Part shown: in pieces, positions 23,994-36,787 of the stretch | Layout: each line of letters opens with the position of its first letter | How positions within the stretch are numbered: the first letter of the stretch is position 1 | NCBI RefSeq assembly: GCF_052857255.1 | Contig: NC_135504.1 | Location: 142,502,121-142,566,120 of the forward strand | Length of the DNA stretch: 64,000 nucleotides | Reading direction: 5' to 3' | Source of the DNA: Amblyomma americanum | Lineage: Eukaryota > Arthropoda > Arachnida > Ixodida > Ixodidae | Made by a program: the position numbers and the translations under genes | Notes under the pieces: generated by a model | The model's input: only the letters and a program-made list of their open reading frames with translations | Databases searched by the model: none | Told to the model about the DNA's origin: nothing

Positions 23994-26900
23994 ACTCCGT
24001 GTTGTAGAAATTCCGCCTTGGAGAAACTTCGCGTTGAAGAAACGGCACGTTGGAGATACTCCGCGTTGGAGAAACTCCGCGCTTGAAACACACCGCGCTG
24101 GAGAAACTCCGCGTTGGAGAAAGTCCGCGTCGGAGAAGGTCCGCGTTGGAGAAAGTCCGCGCTGGAGAAACTCCGCGTTGTATACACTCCGCGCTGGAGA
24201 AACTCTGCGATGGAGAAACTCCGCGACGGACAAACTCCGCGATGGAGAAACTCCGCGTTGGAGAAAAGTCCGCTCTGGAGAAACTCTACGCTGGAGAAAC
24301 TCCTCGCTGGAGCAAATCCGCGTTGGAGAAACTCCGCGTTGGAGAAACTCCACGTTGGAGAAAGTCCGCGTTGGAGAAAGTCCTTGTTGGAGAGAGTCCG
24401 CGATGGAGAAACTCCGCGCTGGAGAAACTCCGCGTTTGAGAAACTCCGAACTGGAGAAACTCCGCGATGGAGACACTCCGCGCTGGAGAAACTCCGTTTT
24501 GGAGAAACTCCGTGTTGGAGAAACTTCGCGTTGGAGAAACTCCGCCTTGGAGAAACTTCGCTTTGAAGAAACGGCGCGTTGGAGAAACTCCGCGTTAGAG
24601 AAACTCCGCGCTTGAAACACACCGCGCTGGAGAAACTCTGCGTTGGAGAATGTCCGCGTTGGAGAAAGTCCACGTTGGAGAAAATCCGTGTTGTAGAAAC
24701 TCCGCCTTGGAGAAACTTCGCGTTGAAGAAACGGCGCGTTGGAGATTCTCCGCGTTGGAGAAACTCCGCACTTGAAACACACCGCGCTGGAGAAACTCCG
24801 CGTTGGAGAAAGTCCGCGTTGGAGAAGGTCCGCGTTGGAGGAAGTCCGCGTTGGAGAAAGTCCGCGTTGGAGAAACTTCGCGTTGAAGAAAGTCCGCATT
24901 GGAGAAAGTCCGCGCTGTAGAAACTCCGCGTTGTATAAACTCCGCGCTGGAGAAACTCCGCGATGTAGAAACTCCGCGACGGACAAACTCCGCGATGGAG
25001 AAACTCCGCGTTGGAGAAAAGTCCGCTCTGGAGAAATTCTACGCTGGAGAAACTCCGCGCTGGAGCAAATCCTCGTTGGAGAAACTCCGCGCTGGAGAAA
25101 CTCCGTGCTGCATAAAATCTGCGCTGGAGAAACTCCGGGCTGGAGAAACTCCGCGCTGGAGAAACTCCGTGCTGGACAAACTCTGCGCAGGAGAAACTCC
25201 GTGTTGGAGAAACTCCGCGCTGGAGAAACTTCGCGTTGGAGAAACTGCGCGTTGGAGAAACTCCGCGTTGGAGAAACTCCGCGTTGGAGAAAGTCCGCGT
25301 TGGAGAGTGTCCGCGATGGGGAAACTCCGCGCTGGAGAAACTCTGCGTTTGAGAAACTCCGAACTGGGGAAACTCCGCGATGGAGACACTCCGCGCTGGA
25401 GAAACTCCGTGTTGGGGAGACTTCGCGTTGGAGAAACGGCGCGTTGGAGAAGCTCCGCGTTGGAGAAACTCCGCGCTTGAAACACACCGCGCTGGAGAAA
25501 CTCCGCGTTGGAGAAAGTCCGCGTTGGAGAATGTCCGCGTTGGAGAAAGTCCGCGTTGGAGAAAGTCCGCGTTGGAGAAACTCCGCGTTGAAGAAAGTCC
25601 GCGTTGGAGAAAGTCCGCGCTGGAGAAACTCCGAACTGGGGAAACTCCGCGATGGAGACACTCCGCGCTGGAGAAACTCCGTGTTGGGGAGACCGCGTTG
25701 GAGAAACGGCGCGTTGGAGAAGCTCCGCGTTGGAGAAAGTCCGCGTTGGAGAATGTCCGCGTTGGAGAAAGTCCGCGTTGGAGAAACTCCGCGTTGAATA
25801 AAGTCCGCGTTGGAGAAAGTCCGCGCTGGAGAAACTCCTCGTTGGATAAACTCCGCGCTGGAGAAAGTCCGCGCTGGAGAAACTCCGCGTTGGATAAACT
25901 CCGCGCTGGAGAAACTCCGCGATGGAGAAACTCCGCGACGGACAAACTCCGCGATGGAGAAACTCCGCGTTGGTGATGAAAGTCCGCGTTGGAGAAAAGT
26001 CCGCGCTGGAGAAACTCTACGCTGGAGAACTCCGGGCTGGAGAAACTCCGCGCTGGAGAAACTCCGCGCTGGAGAAACTCCGCGTTTGAGAAACTCTGAA
26101 CTGGAGAAACTCCACGCTGGAGATACTCCGCGGTGGAGAAACTCCGCGCTGGAGAAACTCCGTGTTGGAGAAACTCCGTGTTGGAGAAACTCCGCCTTGG
26201 AGAAACTTCGCTTTGAAAAAACGGCGCGTTGGAGAAACTCCGCGTTAGGGAAACTCCGCGCTTGAAACACACCGCGCTGGAGAAACTCCGCGTTGGAGAA
26301 AGTCCGCGTCGGAGAAGGTCCGCGTTGAAGAAAGTCCGCGTTGGAGAAACTCCATGTTGTAGAAATTCCGCCTTGGAGAAACTTCGCGTTGAAGAAACGG
26401 CGCGTTGGAGATACTCCGCGTTGGAGAAACTCCGCGCTTGAAACACACCGCGCTGGAGAAACTCCGCGTTGGAGAAAGTCCGCGTCGGAGAAGGTCCGCG
26501 TTGGAGAAAGTCCGCGCTGGAGAAACTCCGCGTTGTATAAACTCCGCGCTGGAGAAACTCCGCGATGGAGAAACTCCGCGACGGACAAACTCCGCGATGG
26601 AGAAACTCCGCGTTGGAGAAAAGTCCGCTCTGGAGAAACTCTACGCTGGAGAAACTCCTCGCTGGAGCTAATCCGCGTTGGAGAAACTCCGCGCTGGAGA
26701 AACTCCGTGCTGCATAAAATCTGCGCTGGAGAAACTCCGGGCTGGAGAAGCTCCGCGCTGGAGAAACTCCGTGTTGGACAAACTCCGCGCTGGAGAAACT
26801 CCGTGTTGGACAAACTCCGCGCTGGAGAAACTCCGCGTTTGAGAAGCTCCGAACTGGAGAAACTCCGCGATGGAGACACTCCGCGCTGGAGAAACTCCGT

Positions 26901-27061
26901 GCTGGAGAAACTTCGCTTTGAAGAAACGGCGCGTTGGAGAAACTCCGCGTTAGAGAAACTCCGCGCTTGAAACACACCGCGCTGGAGAAACTCCGCGTCA
27001 GAGAAGGTCCGCGTTGGAGAAAGTCCGCGTTGGAGAAACTTCGCTTTGAAGAAACGGCGCG
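23602..27061. repeat. S unit 1a (3,460 bp)
   Basis: First S unit of superunit copy 1. Compared with 36,788-40,423 it lacks 176 bp (11 monomers) near 26,813, where GTGTTGGACAAAC occurs twice in close succession. Its other landmarks follow those of 36,788 onward at an offset of 13,186. Confidence 0.75.
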
Positions 27062-29031
27062 TTGGAGAAACTCCGCGTTAGAGAAACTCCGCGCTTGAAA
27101 CACACCGCGCTGGAGATACTCCGCGTTGGAGAAAGTCCGCGTCAGAGAAGGTCCGCGTTGGAGAAAGTCCGCGTTGGAGAAGGTCCGCATTGGAGGAAGT
27201 CCGCGCTGGAGAAACTTCGCGTTGGAGAAACTCCGCCTTGGAGAAACTTCGCTTTGAAGAAACGGCGCGTTGGAGAAACTCCGCGTTAGAGAAACTCCGC
27301 GCTTGAAACACACCGCGCTGGAGAAACTCCGCGTTGGAGAAAGTCCGCGTCAGAGAAGGTCCGCGTTGGAGAAAGTCCGCGTTGGAGAAGGTCCGCATTG
27401 GAGGAAGTCCGCGCTGGAGAAACTCCGCGTTGGAGAAAGTCCGCGTTGGAGAAACTCCGTGTTGTAGAAATTCCGCCTTGGAGAAACTTCGCGTTGAAGA
27501 AACGGCACGTTGGAGATACTCCGCGTTGGAGAAACTCCGCGCTTGAAACACACCGCGCTGGAGAAACTCCGCGTTGGAGAAAGTCCGCGTCGGAGAAGGT
27601 CCGCGTTGGAGAAAGTCCGCGCTGGAGAAACTCCGCGTTGTATAAACTCCGCGCTGGAGAAACTCTGCGATGGAGAAACTCCGCGACGGCCAAACTCCGC
27701 GATGGAGAAACTCCGCGTTGGAGAAAAGTCCGCTCTGGAGAAACTCTACGCTGGAGAAACTCCTCGCTGGAGCAAATCCGCGTTGGAGAAACTCCGCGTT
27801 GGAGAAACTCCACGTTGGAGAAAGTCCGCGTTGGAGAAAGTCCTTGTTGGAGAGAGTCCGCGATGGAGAAACTCCGCGCTGGAGAAACTCCGCGTTTGAG
27901 AAACTCCGAACTGGAGAAACTCCGCGATGGAGACACTCCGCGCTGGAGAAACTCCGTTTTGGAGAAACTCCGTGTTGGAGAAACTTCGCGTTGGAGAAAC
28001 TCCGCCTTGGAGAAACTTCGCTTTGAAGAAACGGCGCGTTGGAGAAACTCCGCGTTAGAGAAACTCCGCGCTTGAAACACACCGCGCTGGAGAAACTCTG
28101 CGTTGGAGAATGTCCGCGTTGGAGAAAGTCCACGTTGGAGAAAATCCGTGTTGTAGAAACTCCGCCTTGGAGAAACTTCGCGTTGAAGAAACGGCGCGTT
28201 GGAGATTCTCCGCGTTGGAGAAACTCCGCACTTGAAACACACCGCGCTGGAGAAACTCCGCGTTGGAGAAAGTCCGCGTTGGAGAAGGTCCGCGTTGGAG
28301 GAAGTCCGCGTTGGAGAAAGTCCGCGTTGGAGAAACTTCGCGTTGAAGAAAGTCCGCATTGGAGAAAGTCCGCGCTGTAGAAACTCCGCGTTGTATAAAC
28401 TCCGCGCTGGAGAAACTCCGCGATGGAGAAACTCCGCGACGGACAAACTCCGCGATGGAGAAACTCCGCGTTGGAGAAAAGTCCGCTCTGGAGAAATTCT
28501 ACGCTGGAGAAACTCCGCGCTGGAGCAACTCCTCGTTGGAGAAACTCCGCGCTGGAGAAACTCCGTGCTGCATAAAATCTGCGCTGGAGAAACTCCGGGC
28601 TGGAGAAACTCCGCGCTGGAGAAACTCCGTGCTGGACAAACTCTGCGCAGGAGAAACTCCGTGTTGGAGAAACTCCGCGCTGGAGAAACTTCGCGTTGGA
28701 GAAACTGCGCGTTGGAGAAACTCCGCGTTGGAGAAACTCCGCGTTGGAGAAAGTCCGCGTTGGAGAGTGTCCGCGATGGGGAAACTCCGCGCTGGAGAAA
28801 CTCTGCGTTTGAGAAACTCCGAACTGGGGAAACTCCGCGATGGAGACACTCCGCGCTGGAGAAACTCCGTGTTGGGGAGACTTCGCGTTGGAGAAACGGC
28901 GCGTTGGAGAAGCTCCGCGTTGGAGAAACTCCGCGCTTGAAACACACCGCGCTGGAGAAACTCCGCGTCAGAGAAGGTCCGCGTTGGAGAAAGTCCGCGT
29001 TGGAGAAACTTCGCTTTGAAGAAACGGCGCG
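27062..29031. repeat. S unit 1b, internally deleted (1,970 bp)
   Basis: A short S unit that lacks 1,666 bp of the distal half. The junction lies at about 28,926-28,968, where ~45 bp around CTTGAAACACACC are shared by both parental positions. It carries GACGGCCAAAC near 27,685, a private change shared with 29,654 and with the matching units of superunit copy 2. Confidence 0.75.
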
Positions 29032-32000
29032 TTGGAGAAACTCCGCGTTAGAGAAACTCCGCGCTTGAAACACACCGCGCTGGAGATACTCCGCGTTGGA
29101 GAAAGTCCGCGTCAGAGAAGGTCCGCGTTGGAGAAAGTCCGCGTTGGAGAAGGTCCGCATTGGAGGAAGTCCGCGCTGGAGAAACTTCGCGTTGGAGAAA
29201 CTCCGCCTTGGAGAAACTTCGCTTTGAAGAAACGGCGCGTTGGAGAAACTCCGCGTTAGAGAAACTCCGCGCTTGAAACACACCGCGCTGGAGAAACTCC
29301 GCGTTGGAGAAAGTCCGCGTCAGAGAAGGTCCGCGTTGGAGAAAGTCCGCGTTGGAGAAGGTCCGCATTGGAGGAAGTCCGCGCTGGAGAAACTCCGCGT
29401 TGGAGAAAGTCCGCGTTGGAGAAACTCCGTGTTGTAGAAATTCCGCCTTGGAGAAACTTCGCGTTGAAGAAACGGCACGTTGGAGATACTCCGCGTTGGA
29501 GAAACTCCGCGCTTGAAACACACCGCGCTGGAGAAACTCCGCGTTGGAGAAAGTCCGCGTCGGAGAAGGTCCGCGTTGGAGAAAGTCCGCGCTGGAGAAA
29601 CTCCGCGTTGTATAAACTCCGCGCTGGAGAAACTCTGCGATGGAGAAACTCCGCGACGGCCAAACTCCGCGATGGAGAAACTCCGCGTTGGAGAAAAGTC
29701 CGCTCTGGAGAAACTCTACGCTGGAGAAACTCCTCGCTGGAGCAAATCCGCGTTGGAGAAACTCCGCGTTGGAGAAACTCCACGTTGGAGAAAGTCCGCG
29801 TTGGAGAAAGTCCTTGTTGGAGAGAGTCCGCGATGGAGAAACTCCGCGCTGGAGAAACTCCGCGTTTGAGAAACTCCGAACTGGAGAAACTCCGCGATGG
29901 AGACACTCCGCGCTGGAGAAACTCCGTTTTGGAGAAACTCCGTGTTGGAGAAACTTCGCGTTGGAGAAACTCCGCCTTGGAGAAACTTCGCTTTGAAGAA
30001 ACGGCGCGTTGGAGAAACTCCGCGTTAGAGAAACTCCGCGCTTGAAACACACCGCGCTGGAGAAACTCTGCGTTGGAGAATGTCCGCGTTGGAGAAAGTC
30101 CACGTTGGAGAAAATCCGTGTTGTAGAAACTCCGCCTTGGAGAAACTTCGCGTTGAAGAAACGGCGCGTTGGAGATTCTCCGCGTTGGAGAAACTCCGCA
30201 CTTGAAACACACCGCGCTGGAGAAACTCCGCGTTGGAGAAAGTCCGCGTTGGAGAAGGTCCGCGTTGGAGGAAGTCCGCGTTGGAGAAAGTCCGCGTTGG
30301 AGAAACTTCGCGTTGAAGAAAGTCCGCATTGGAGAAAGTCCGCGCTGTAGAAACTCCGCGTTGTATAAACTCCGCGCTGGAGAAACTCCGCGATGGAGAA
30401 ACTCCGCGACGGACAAACTCCGCGATGGAGAAACTCCGCGTTGGAGAAAAGTCCGCTCTGGAGAAATTCTACGCTGGAGAAACTCCGCGCTGGAGCAACT
30501 CCTCGTTGGAGAAACTCCGCGCTGGAGAAACTCCGTGCTGCATAAAATCTGCGCTGGAGAAACTCCGGGCTGGAGAAACTCCGCGCTGGAGAAACTCCGT
30601 GCTGGACAAACTCTGCGCAGGAGAAACTCCGTGTTGGAGAAACTCCGCGCTGGAGAAACTTCGCGTTGGAGAAACTGCGCGTTGGAGAAACTCCGCGTTG
30701 GAGAAACTCCGCGTTGGAGAAAGTCCGCGTTGGAGAGTGTCCGCGATGGGGAAACTCCGCGCTGGAGAAACTCTGCGTTTGAGAAACTCCGAACTGGGGA
30801 AACTCCGCGATGGAGACACTCCGCGCTGGAGAAACTCCGTGTTGGGGAGACTTCGCGTTGGAGAAACGGCGCGTTGGAGAAGCTCCGCGTTGGAGAAACT
30901 CCGCGCTTGAAACACACCGCGCTGGAGAAACTCCGCGTTGGAGAAAGTCCGCGTTGGAGAATGTCCGCGTTGGAGAAAGTCCGCGTTGGAGAAAGTCCGC
31001 GTTGGAGAAACTCCGCGTTGAAGAAAGTCCGCGTTGGAGAAAGTCCGCGCTGGAGAAACTCCGAACTGGGGAAACTCCGCGATGGAGACACTCCGCGCTG
31101 GAGAAACTCCGTGTTGGGGAGACCGCGTTGGAGAAACGGCGCGTTGGAGAAGCTCCGCGTTGGAGAAAGTCCGCGTTGGAGAATGTCCGCGTTGGAGAAA
31201 GTCCGCGTTGGAGAAACTCCGCGTTGAATAAAGTCCGCGTTGGAGAAAGTCCGCGCTGGAGAAACTCCTCGTTGGATAAACTCCGCGCTGGAGAAAGTCC
31301 GCGCTGGAGAAACTCCGCGTTGGATAAACTCCGCGCTGGAGAAACTCCGCGATGGAGAAACTCCGCGACGGACAAACTCCGCGATGGAGAAACTCCGCGT
31401 TGGTGATGAAAGTCCGCGTTGGAGAAAAGTCCGCGCTGGAGAAACTCTACGCTGGAGAACTCCGGGCTGGAGAAACTCCGCGCTGGAGAAACTCCGCGTT
31501 TGAGAAACTCTGAACTGGAGAAACTCCACGCTGGAGATACTCCGCGGTGGAGAAACTGCGCGCTGGAGAAACTCCGTGTTGGAGAAACTCCGTGTTGGAG
31601 AAACTCCGCCTTGGAGAAACTTCGCTTTGAAAAAACGGCGCGTTGGAGAAACTCCGCGTTAGGGAAACTCCGCGCTTGAAACACACCGCGCTGGAGAAAC
31701 TCCGCGTTGGAGAAAGTCCGCGTCGGAGAAGGTCCGCGTTGAAGAAAGTCCGCGTTGGAGAAACTCCATGTTGTAGAAATTCCGCCTTGGAGAAACTTCG
31801 CGTTGAAGAAACGGCGCGTTGGAGATACTCCGCGTTGGAGAAACTCCGCGCTTGAAACACACCGCGCTGGAGAAACTCCGCGTTGGAGAAAGTCCGCGTC
31901 GGAGAAGGTCCGCGTTGGAGAAAGTCCGCGCCTGAGAAACTCCGCGTTGTATAAACTCCGCGCTGGAGAAACTCCGCGATGGAGAAACTCCGCGACGGAC

Positions 32001-32480
32001 AAACTCCGCGATGGAGAAACTCCGCGTTGGAGAAAAGTCCGCTCTGGAGAAACTCTACGCTGGAGAAACTCCTCGCTGGAGCTAATCCGCGCTGGAGAAA
32101 CTCCGCGCTGGAGAAACTCCGTGCTGCATAAAATCTGCGCTGGAGAAACTCCGGGCTGGAGAAGCTCCGCGCTGGAGAAACTCCGTGTTGGACAAACTCC
32201 GCGCTGGAGAAACTCCGTGTTGGAGAAACTCCGCGCTGGAGAAACTTCGCGTTGGAGAAACTGCGCGTTGGAGAAACTCCGCGTTGGAGAAACTCGGCGT
32301 TGGAGAAAGTCCGCGCTTGAAACACACCGCGCTGGAGAAACTCCGCGTTGGAGAAAGTCCGCGTCGGAGAAGGTCCGCGTTGGAGAAAGTCCGCGATGGA
32401 GAAACTCCGCGCTGGAGAAACTCCGCGTTTGAGAAGCTCCGAACTGGAGAAACTCCGCGATGGAGACACTCCGCGCTGGA
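29032..32480. repeat. S unit 1c (about 3.45 kb)
   Basis: Third S unit of superunit copy 1. It follows the S pattern up to about 32,480, where GTGCTGGAGAAACTCC joins the linker instead of the next S start. It shares GACGGCCAAAC with unit 1b. It also has a deleted monomer near 31,495 that is shared with its superunit copy 2 partner. Confidence 0.7.
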
Positions 32481-33652
32481 GAAACTCCGTGCTGGAGAAA
32501 CTCCGTGTTGGACAAACTCCGTGTTGGGGAAACTTCGCGTTGGAGAAACTCCGCCTTGGAGAAACTTCGCTTTGAAGAAACGGCGCGTTGGAGAAACTCC
32601 GCGTTAGAGAAACTCCGCGCTTGAAACACACCGCGCAGGAGAAACTCCGCGTTGGAGAAAGTCCGCGTCAGAGAAGGTCCGCGTTGGAGAAAGTCCGCGT
32701 TGGAGAAGGTCCGCATTGGAGGAAGTCCGCGTTGGAGAAAGTCCGCGTTGGAGAAACTTCGCGTTGAAGAAAGTCCGCATTGGAGAACGTCCGCGCTGTA
32801 GAAACTCCGCGTTGTATAAACTCCGCGCTGGAGAAACTCCGCGATGGAGAAACTCCGCGACGGACAAACTCCGCGATGGAGAAACTCCGCGTTGGAGAAA
32901 AGTCCGCTCTGGAGAAATTCTACGCTGGAGGAACTCCGCGCTGGAGCAACTCCGCGTTGGAGAAACTCCGCCCTGGAGAAACTCTGTGCTGCATAAAATC
33001 TGCGCTGGAGAAACTCCGGGCTGGAGAAACTCCGCGCTGGAGAAACTCCGTGCTGGACAAACTCTGCGCAGGAGAAATTCCGTGTTGGGGAAACTCCGCG
33101 CTGGAGAAACTTCGCGTTGCAGAAACTGCGCGTTGGAGAAACTCCGCGTTGAAGAAACACCACGTTGGAGAAAGTCCGCGTTGGAGAAAGTTCTTGTTGG
33201 AGAGAGTCCGCGATGGAGAAACTCCGCGCTGGAGAAACTCCGCGTTTGAGAAACTCCGAACTGGAGAAACTCCGCGATGGAGACACTCCGCGCTGGAGAA
33301 ACTCCGTTTTGGAGAAACTCCGTGTTGGAGAAACTTCGCGTTGGAGAAACTCCGCCTTGGAGAAACTTCGCTTTGAAGAAACGGCGCGTTGGAGAAACTC
33401 CGCGTTAGAGAAACTCCGCGCTTGAAACACACCGCGCTGGAGAAACTCCGCGTTGGAGAAAGTCCGCGTCGGAGAATGTCCGCGTTGGAGAAAGTCCGCG
33501 TTGGAGAAACTCCGTGTTGTAGAAACTCCGCCTTGGAGAAACTCCGCGTTGAAGAAAGTCCGCGTTGGAGAAAGTCTGCGCTGGAGAAACTCCGCGTTGG
33601 ATAAACTCCGCGCTGGAGAAACTCCGCGATGGAGAAACTCCGCGACGGACAA
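29048..33652 (-). other. 1,534-codon stop-free stretch, not supported as a gene
   Basis: The reverse strand is open for 1,534 codons and would encode about 96 copies of a 16-residue repeat of the type FLQRGVSPTRSFSNAE. The first codon is TTG and no ATG is near it; internal methionines come from variant monomers such as CCGCATTGG. No signal peptide, domain, splice site, promoter or non-repetitive terminus can be seen. The frame crosses S unit, linker and block A boundaries without any change in character, and equivalent frames are open on the other strand. It is best read as a satellite by-product. Confidence 0.8.
32480..33531. repeat. Linker L, superunit copy 1
   Basis: A ~1.05-kb segment whose variant order (GGAACTCC, CTGCGCAGGAGAAATTCC, GAAACACCACG, AGTTCTTGTTGG) resembles the mosaic units at about 14,690-15,370 and 17,560-18,260. 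It has a matching copy at about 45,860-46,893 and a truncated copy at 59,683-60,175. Confidence 0.65.
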
Positions 33653-35422
33653 ACTCCGCGATGGAGAAACTCCGCGTTGGTGATGAAAGTCCGCGTTTGA
33701 GAAAAGTCTGCGTTAGAGAAAACTCCGCGCTGGAGAAACTCTACGCTGGAGAAACTCCGGGCTGGAGAAACGCCGCGATGGAGAAACTCCGGGCTGGAGA
33801 AACTCCGCTCTGGGGAACTCCGCGCTGGAGAAACTCCGCGCTGGAGAAACTCCGTGTTGGAGAAACTCCGTGTTGGAGAAACTTCGCGTTGGAGAAACTC
33901 CGCGTTGGAGAAAGTCCGCGTTGGAGAAAGTCCGCGCTGGAGAAACTCCGCGCTGGAGAAACTCCGCGTTTGAGAAACTCAGAACTGGAGAAACTCCGCG
34001 CTGGAGATACTTCGCGGTGGAGAAACTCCGCGCTGGAGAAACTCCGCCTTGGAGAAACATCGCTTTGAAGAAACGGCGCGTTGGAGAAACTCCGCGTTAG
34101 AGAAACTCCGCGCTTGAAACACACCGCGCTGGAGAAACTCCGCGTTGGAGAAAGTCCGCGTTGGAGAAGGTCCGCTTTGGAGAAAGTCCGCGTTGGAGAA
34201 TGTCCGCGTTGGAGAAACTCCGCGTTGAAGAAAGTCCGCGTTGGAGAAAGTCCGCGCTGGAGAAACTCCGCGTTGTATAAACTCCGCGCTGGAGAAACTC
34301 CGCGATGGAGAAACTCCTCGGCGGACAAACTCCGCGATGTAGAAACTCCGCGTTGGAGAAAAGTCCGCTCTGGAGAAACTCTACTCTGGAGAAACTCCCG
34401 CTGGAGAAATTCCGTGCTGCATAAAATCTGCGCTGGAGAAACTCCGGGATGGAGAAACTCCGCGCTGGAGAAACTCCGTGCTGGACAAACTCCGCGCTGG
34501 AGAAACTCCGTGTTGGAGAAACTCCGCGCTGGAGAAACTTCGCGTTGGAGAAACTTCGCGTTGGAGAAACTCCGCGTTGGATAAACTCCACGTTGGAGAA
34601 AGTCCGCGTTGGAGAAAGTCCGCGTTGGAGAGAGTCCGCGATGGAGAAACTCCGCGCTGGAGAAACTCCGCGTTTGAGAAACTCCGAACTGGAGAAACTC
34701 CGCGATGGAGACACTCCGCGCTGGAGAAACTCCGTTTTGGAGAAACTCCGTGTTGGAGAAACTTCGCGTTTGAGAAACTCCGCCTTGGAGAAACTTCGCT
34801 TTGAAGAAACGGCGCGTTGGAGAAACTCCGCGTTAGAGAAACTCCGCGCTTGAAACACGCCGAGTTGGAGAAACTCCGCGTTGGAGAAAGTCCGCGTCGG
34901 AGAATGTCCGCGTTGGAGAAAGTCCGCGTTGGAGAAACTCCGTGTTGTAGAACCTCCGCCTTGGAGAAACTTCGCGTTGAAGAAACGGCGCGTTGGAGAT
35001 TCTCCGCGTTGGAGAAACTCCGCGCTTGAAACACACCGCGCTGGAGAAACTCCGCGTTGGAGAAAGTCCGCGTTGGAGAATGTCCGTGTTGGAGAAAGTC
35101 CGCGTTGGAGAAAGTCCGCGTTGGAGAAACTCCGCGTTGAAGAAAGTCCGCGTTGGAGAAAGTCCGCGCTGGAGAAACTCCGAACTGGGGAAACTCCGCG
35201 ATGGAGACACTCCGCGCTGGAGAAACTCCGTGTTGGGGAGACCGCGTTGGAGAAACGGCGCGTTGGAGAAGCTCCGCGTTGGAGAAACTCCGCGCTTGAA
35301 ACACACCCCGCTGGAGAAACTCCGCGTTGGAGAAAGTCCGCGTTGGAGAATGTCCGCGTTGGAGAAAGTCCGCGTTGGAGAAAGTCCGCGTTGGAGAAAC
35401 TCCGCGTTGAAGAAAGTCCGCG
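33532..35422. repeat. Block A with 1,360-bp deletion, superunit copy 2
   Basis: It matches copy 1 at an offset of 14,546 up to about 35,011 and at 13,186 from about 35,025. The missing 1,360 bp correspond to about 20,470-21,830 of copy 1. The junction falls in GAGAAACTCCGCGCTTGAAA, a sequence present with one difference (GCACTTG against GCGCTTG) at both parental positions. The alpha module at 34,081 is intact. Confidence 0.8.
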
Positions 35423-36787
35423 TTGGAGAAAGTCCGCGCTGGAGAAACTCCGCGTTGGATAAACTCCGCGCTGGAGAAACTCCGCGATGGAGAAACTCCG
35501 CGACGGACAAACTCCGCGATGGAGAAACTCCGCGTTGGTGATGAAAGTCCGCGTTGGAGAAAAGTCCGCGCTGGAGAAACTCTACGCTGGAGAAACTCCG
35601 GGCTGGAGAAACTCCGCGCTGGAGAAACTCCGCGCTGGAGAAACTCCGCGTTTGAGAAACTCTGAACTGGAGAAACTCCACGCTGGAGATACTCCGCGGT
35701 GGAGAAACTCCGCGCTGGAGAAACTCCGTGTTGGAGAAACTCCGTGTTGGAGAAACTCCGCCTTGGAGAAACTTCGCTTTGAAAAAACGGCGCGTTGGAG
35801 AAACTCCGCGCTTTAAACACACCGCGCTGGAGAAACTCCGCGTTGGAGAAAGTCCGCGTCGGAGAAGGTCCGCGTTGGAGAAAGTCCGCGTTGGAGAAAC
35901 TCCGTGTTGTAGAAATTCCGCCTTGGAGAAACTTCGCGTTGAAGAAACGGCGCGTTGGAGATACTCCGCGTTGGAGAAACTCCGCGCTTGAAAAACCCCG
36001 CGCTGGAGAAACTCCGCGTTGGAGAAAGTCCGCGTCGGAGAAGGTCCGCGTTGGAGAAAGTCCGCGCTGGAGAAACTCCGCGTTGTATAAACTCCGCGCT
36101 GGAGAAACTCCGCGATGGAGAAACTCCGCGACGGACAAACTCCGCGATGGAGAAACTCCGCGTTCGAGAAAAGTCCGCTCTGGAGAAACTCTACGCTGGA
36201 GAAACTCCTCGCTGGAGCAAATCCGCGTTGGAGAAACTCCGCGCTGGAGAAACTCCGTGCTGCATAAAATCTGCCCTGGAGAAACTCCGGGCTGGAGAAA
36301 CTCCGCGCTGGAGAAACTCCGTGTTGGACAAACTCCGCGCTGGAGAAACTCCGTGTTGGAGAAACTCCGCGCTGGAGAAACTTCGCGTTGGAGAAACTGC
36401 GCGTTGGAGAAACTCCGCGTTGGAGAAACTCGGCGTTGGAGAAAGTCCGCGCTTGAAACACACCGCGCTGGAGAAACTCCGCGTTGGAGAAAGTCCGCGT
36501 CGGAGAAGGTCCGCGTTGGAGAAAGTCCGCGATGGAGAAACTCCGCGCTGGAGAAACTCCGCGTTTGAGAAGCTCCGAACTGGAGAAACTCCGCGATGGA
36601 GACACTCCGCGCTGGAGAAACTCCGTGCTGGAGAAACTTCGCTTTGAAGAAACGGCGCGTTGGAGAAACTCCGCGTTAGAGAAACTCCGCGCTTGAAACA
36701 CACCGCGCTGGAGAAACTCCGCGTCAGAGAAGGTCCGCGTTGGAGAAAGTCCGCGTTGGAGAAACTTCGCTTTGAAGAAACGGCGCG

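Larger units (their letters stand above)
18986..33531. repeat. Superunit copy 1 (14,546 bp)
   Basis: The start is set where identity with copy 2 begins (18,986 corresponds to 33,532). Order: block A 18,986-22,236, block B 22,237-23,601, S units 23,602-27,061, 27,062-29,031 and 29,032 to about 32,480, linker L about 32,480-33,531. Compared with copy 2 it carries 1,360 bp more in block A and 176 bp less in the first S unit. It is the most divergent of the copies, with private bases such as CTCTGCG near 19,288 and AACAAGCC near 20,309. Confidence 0.85.
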
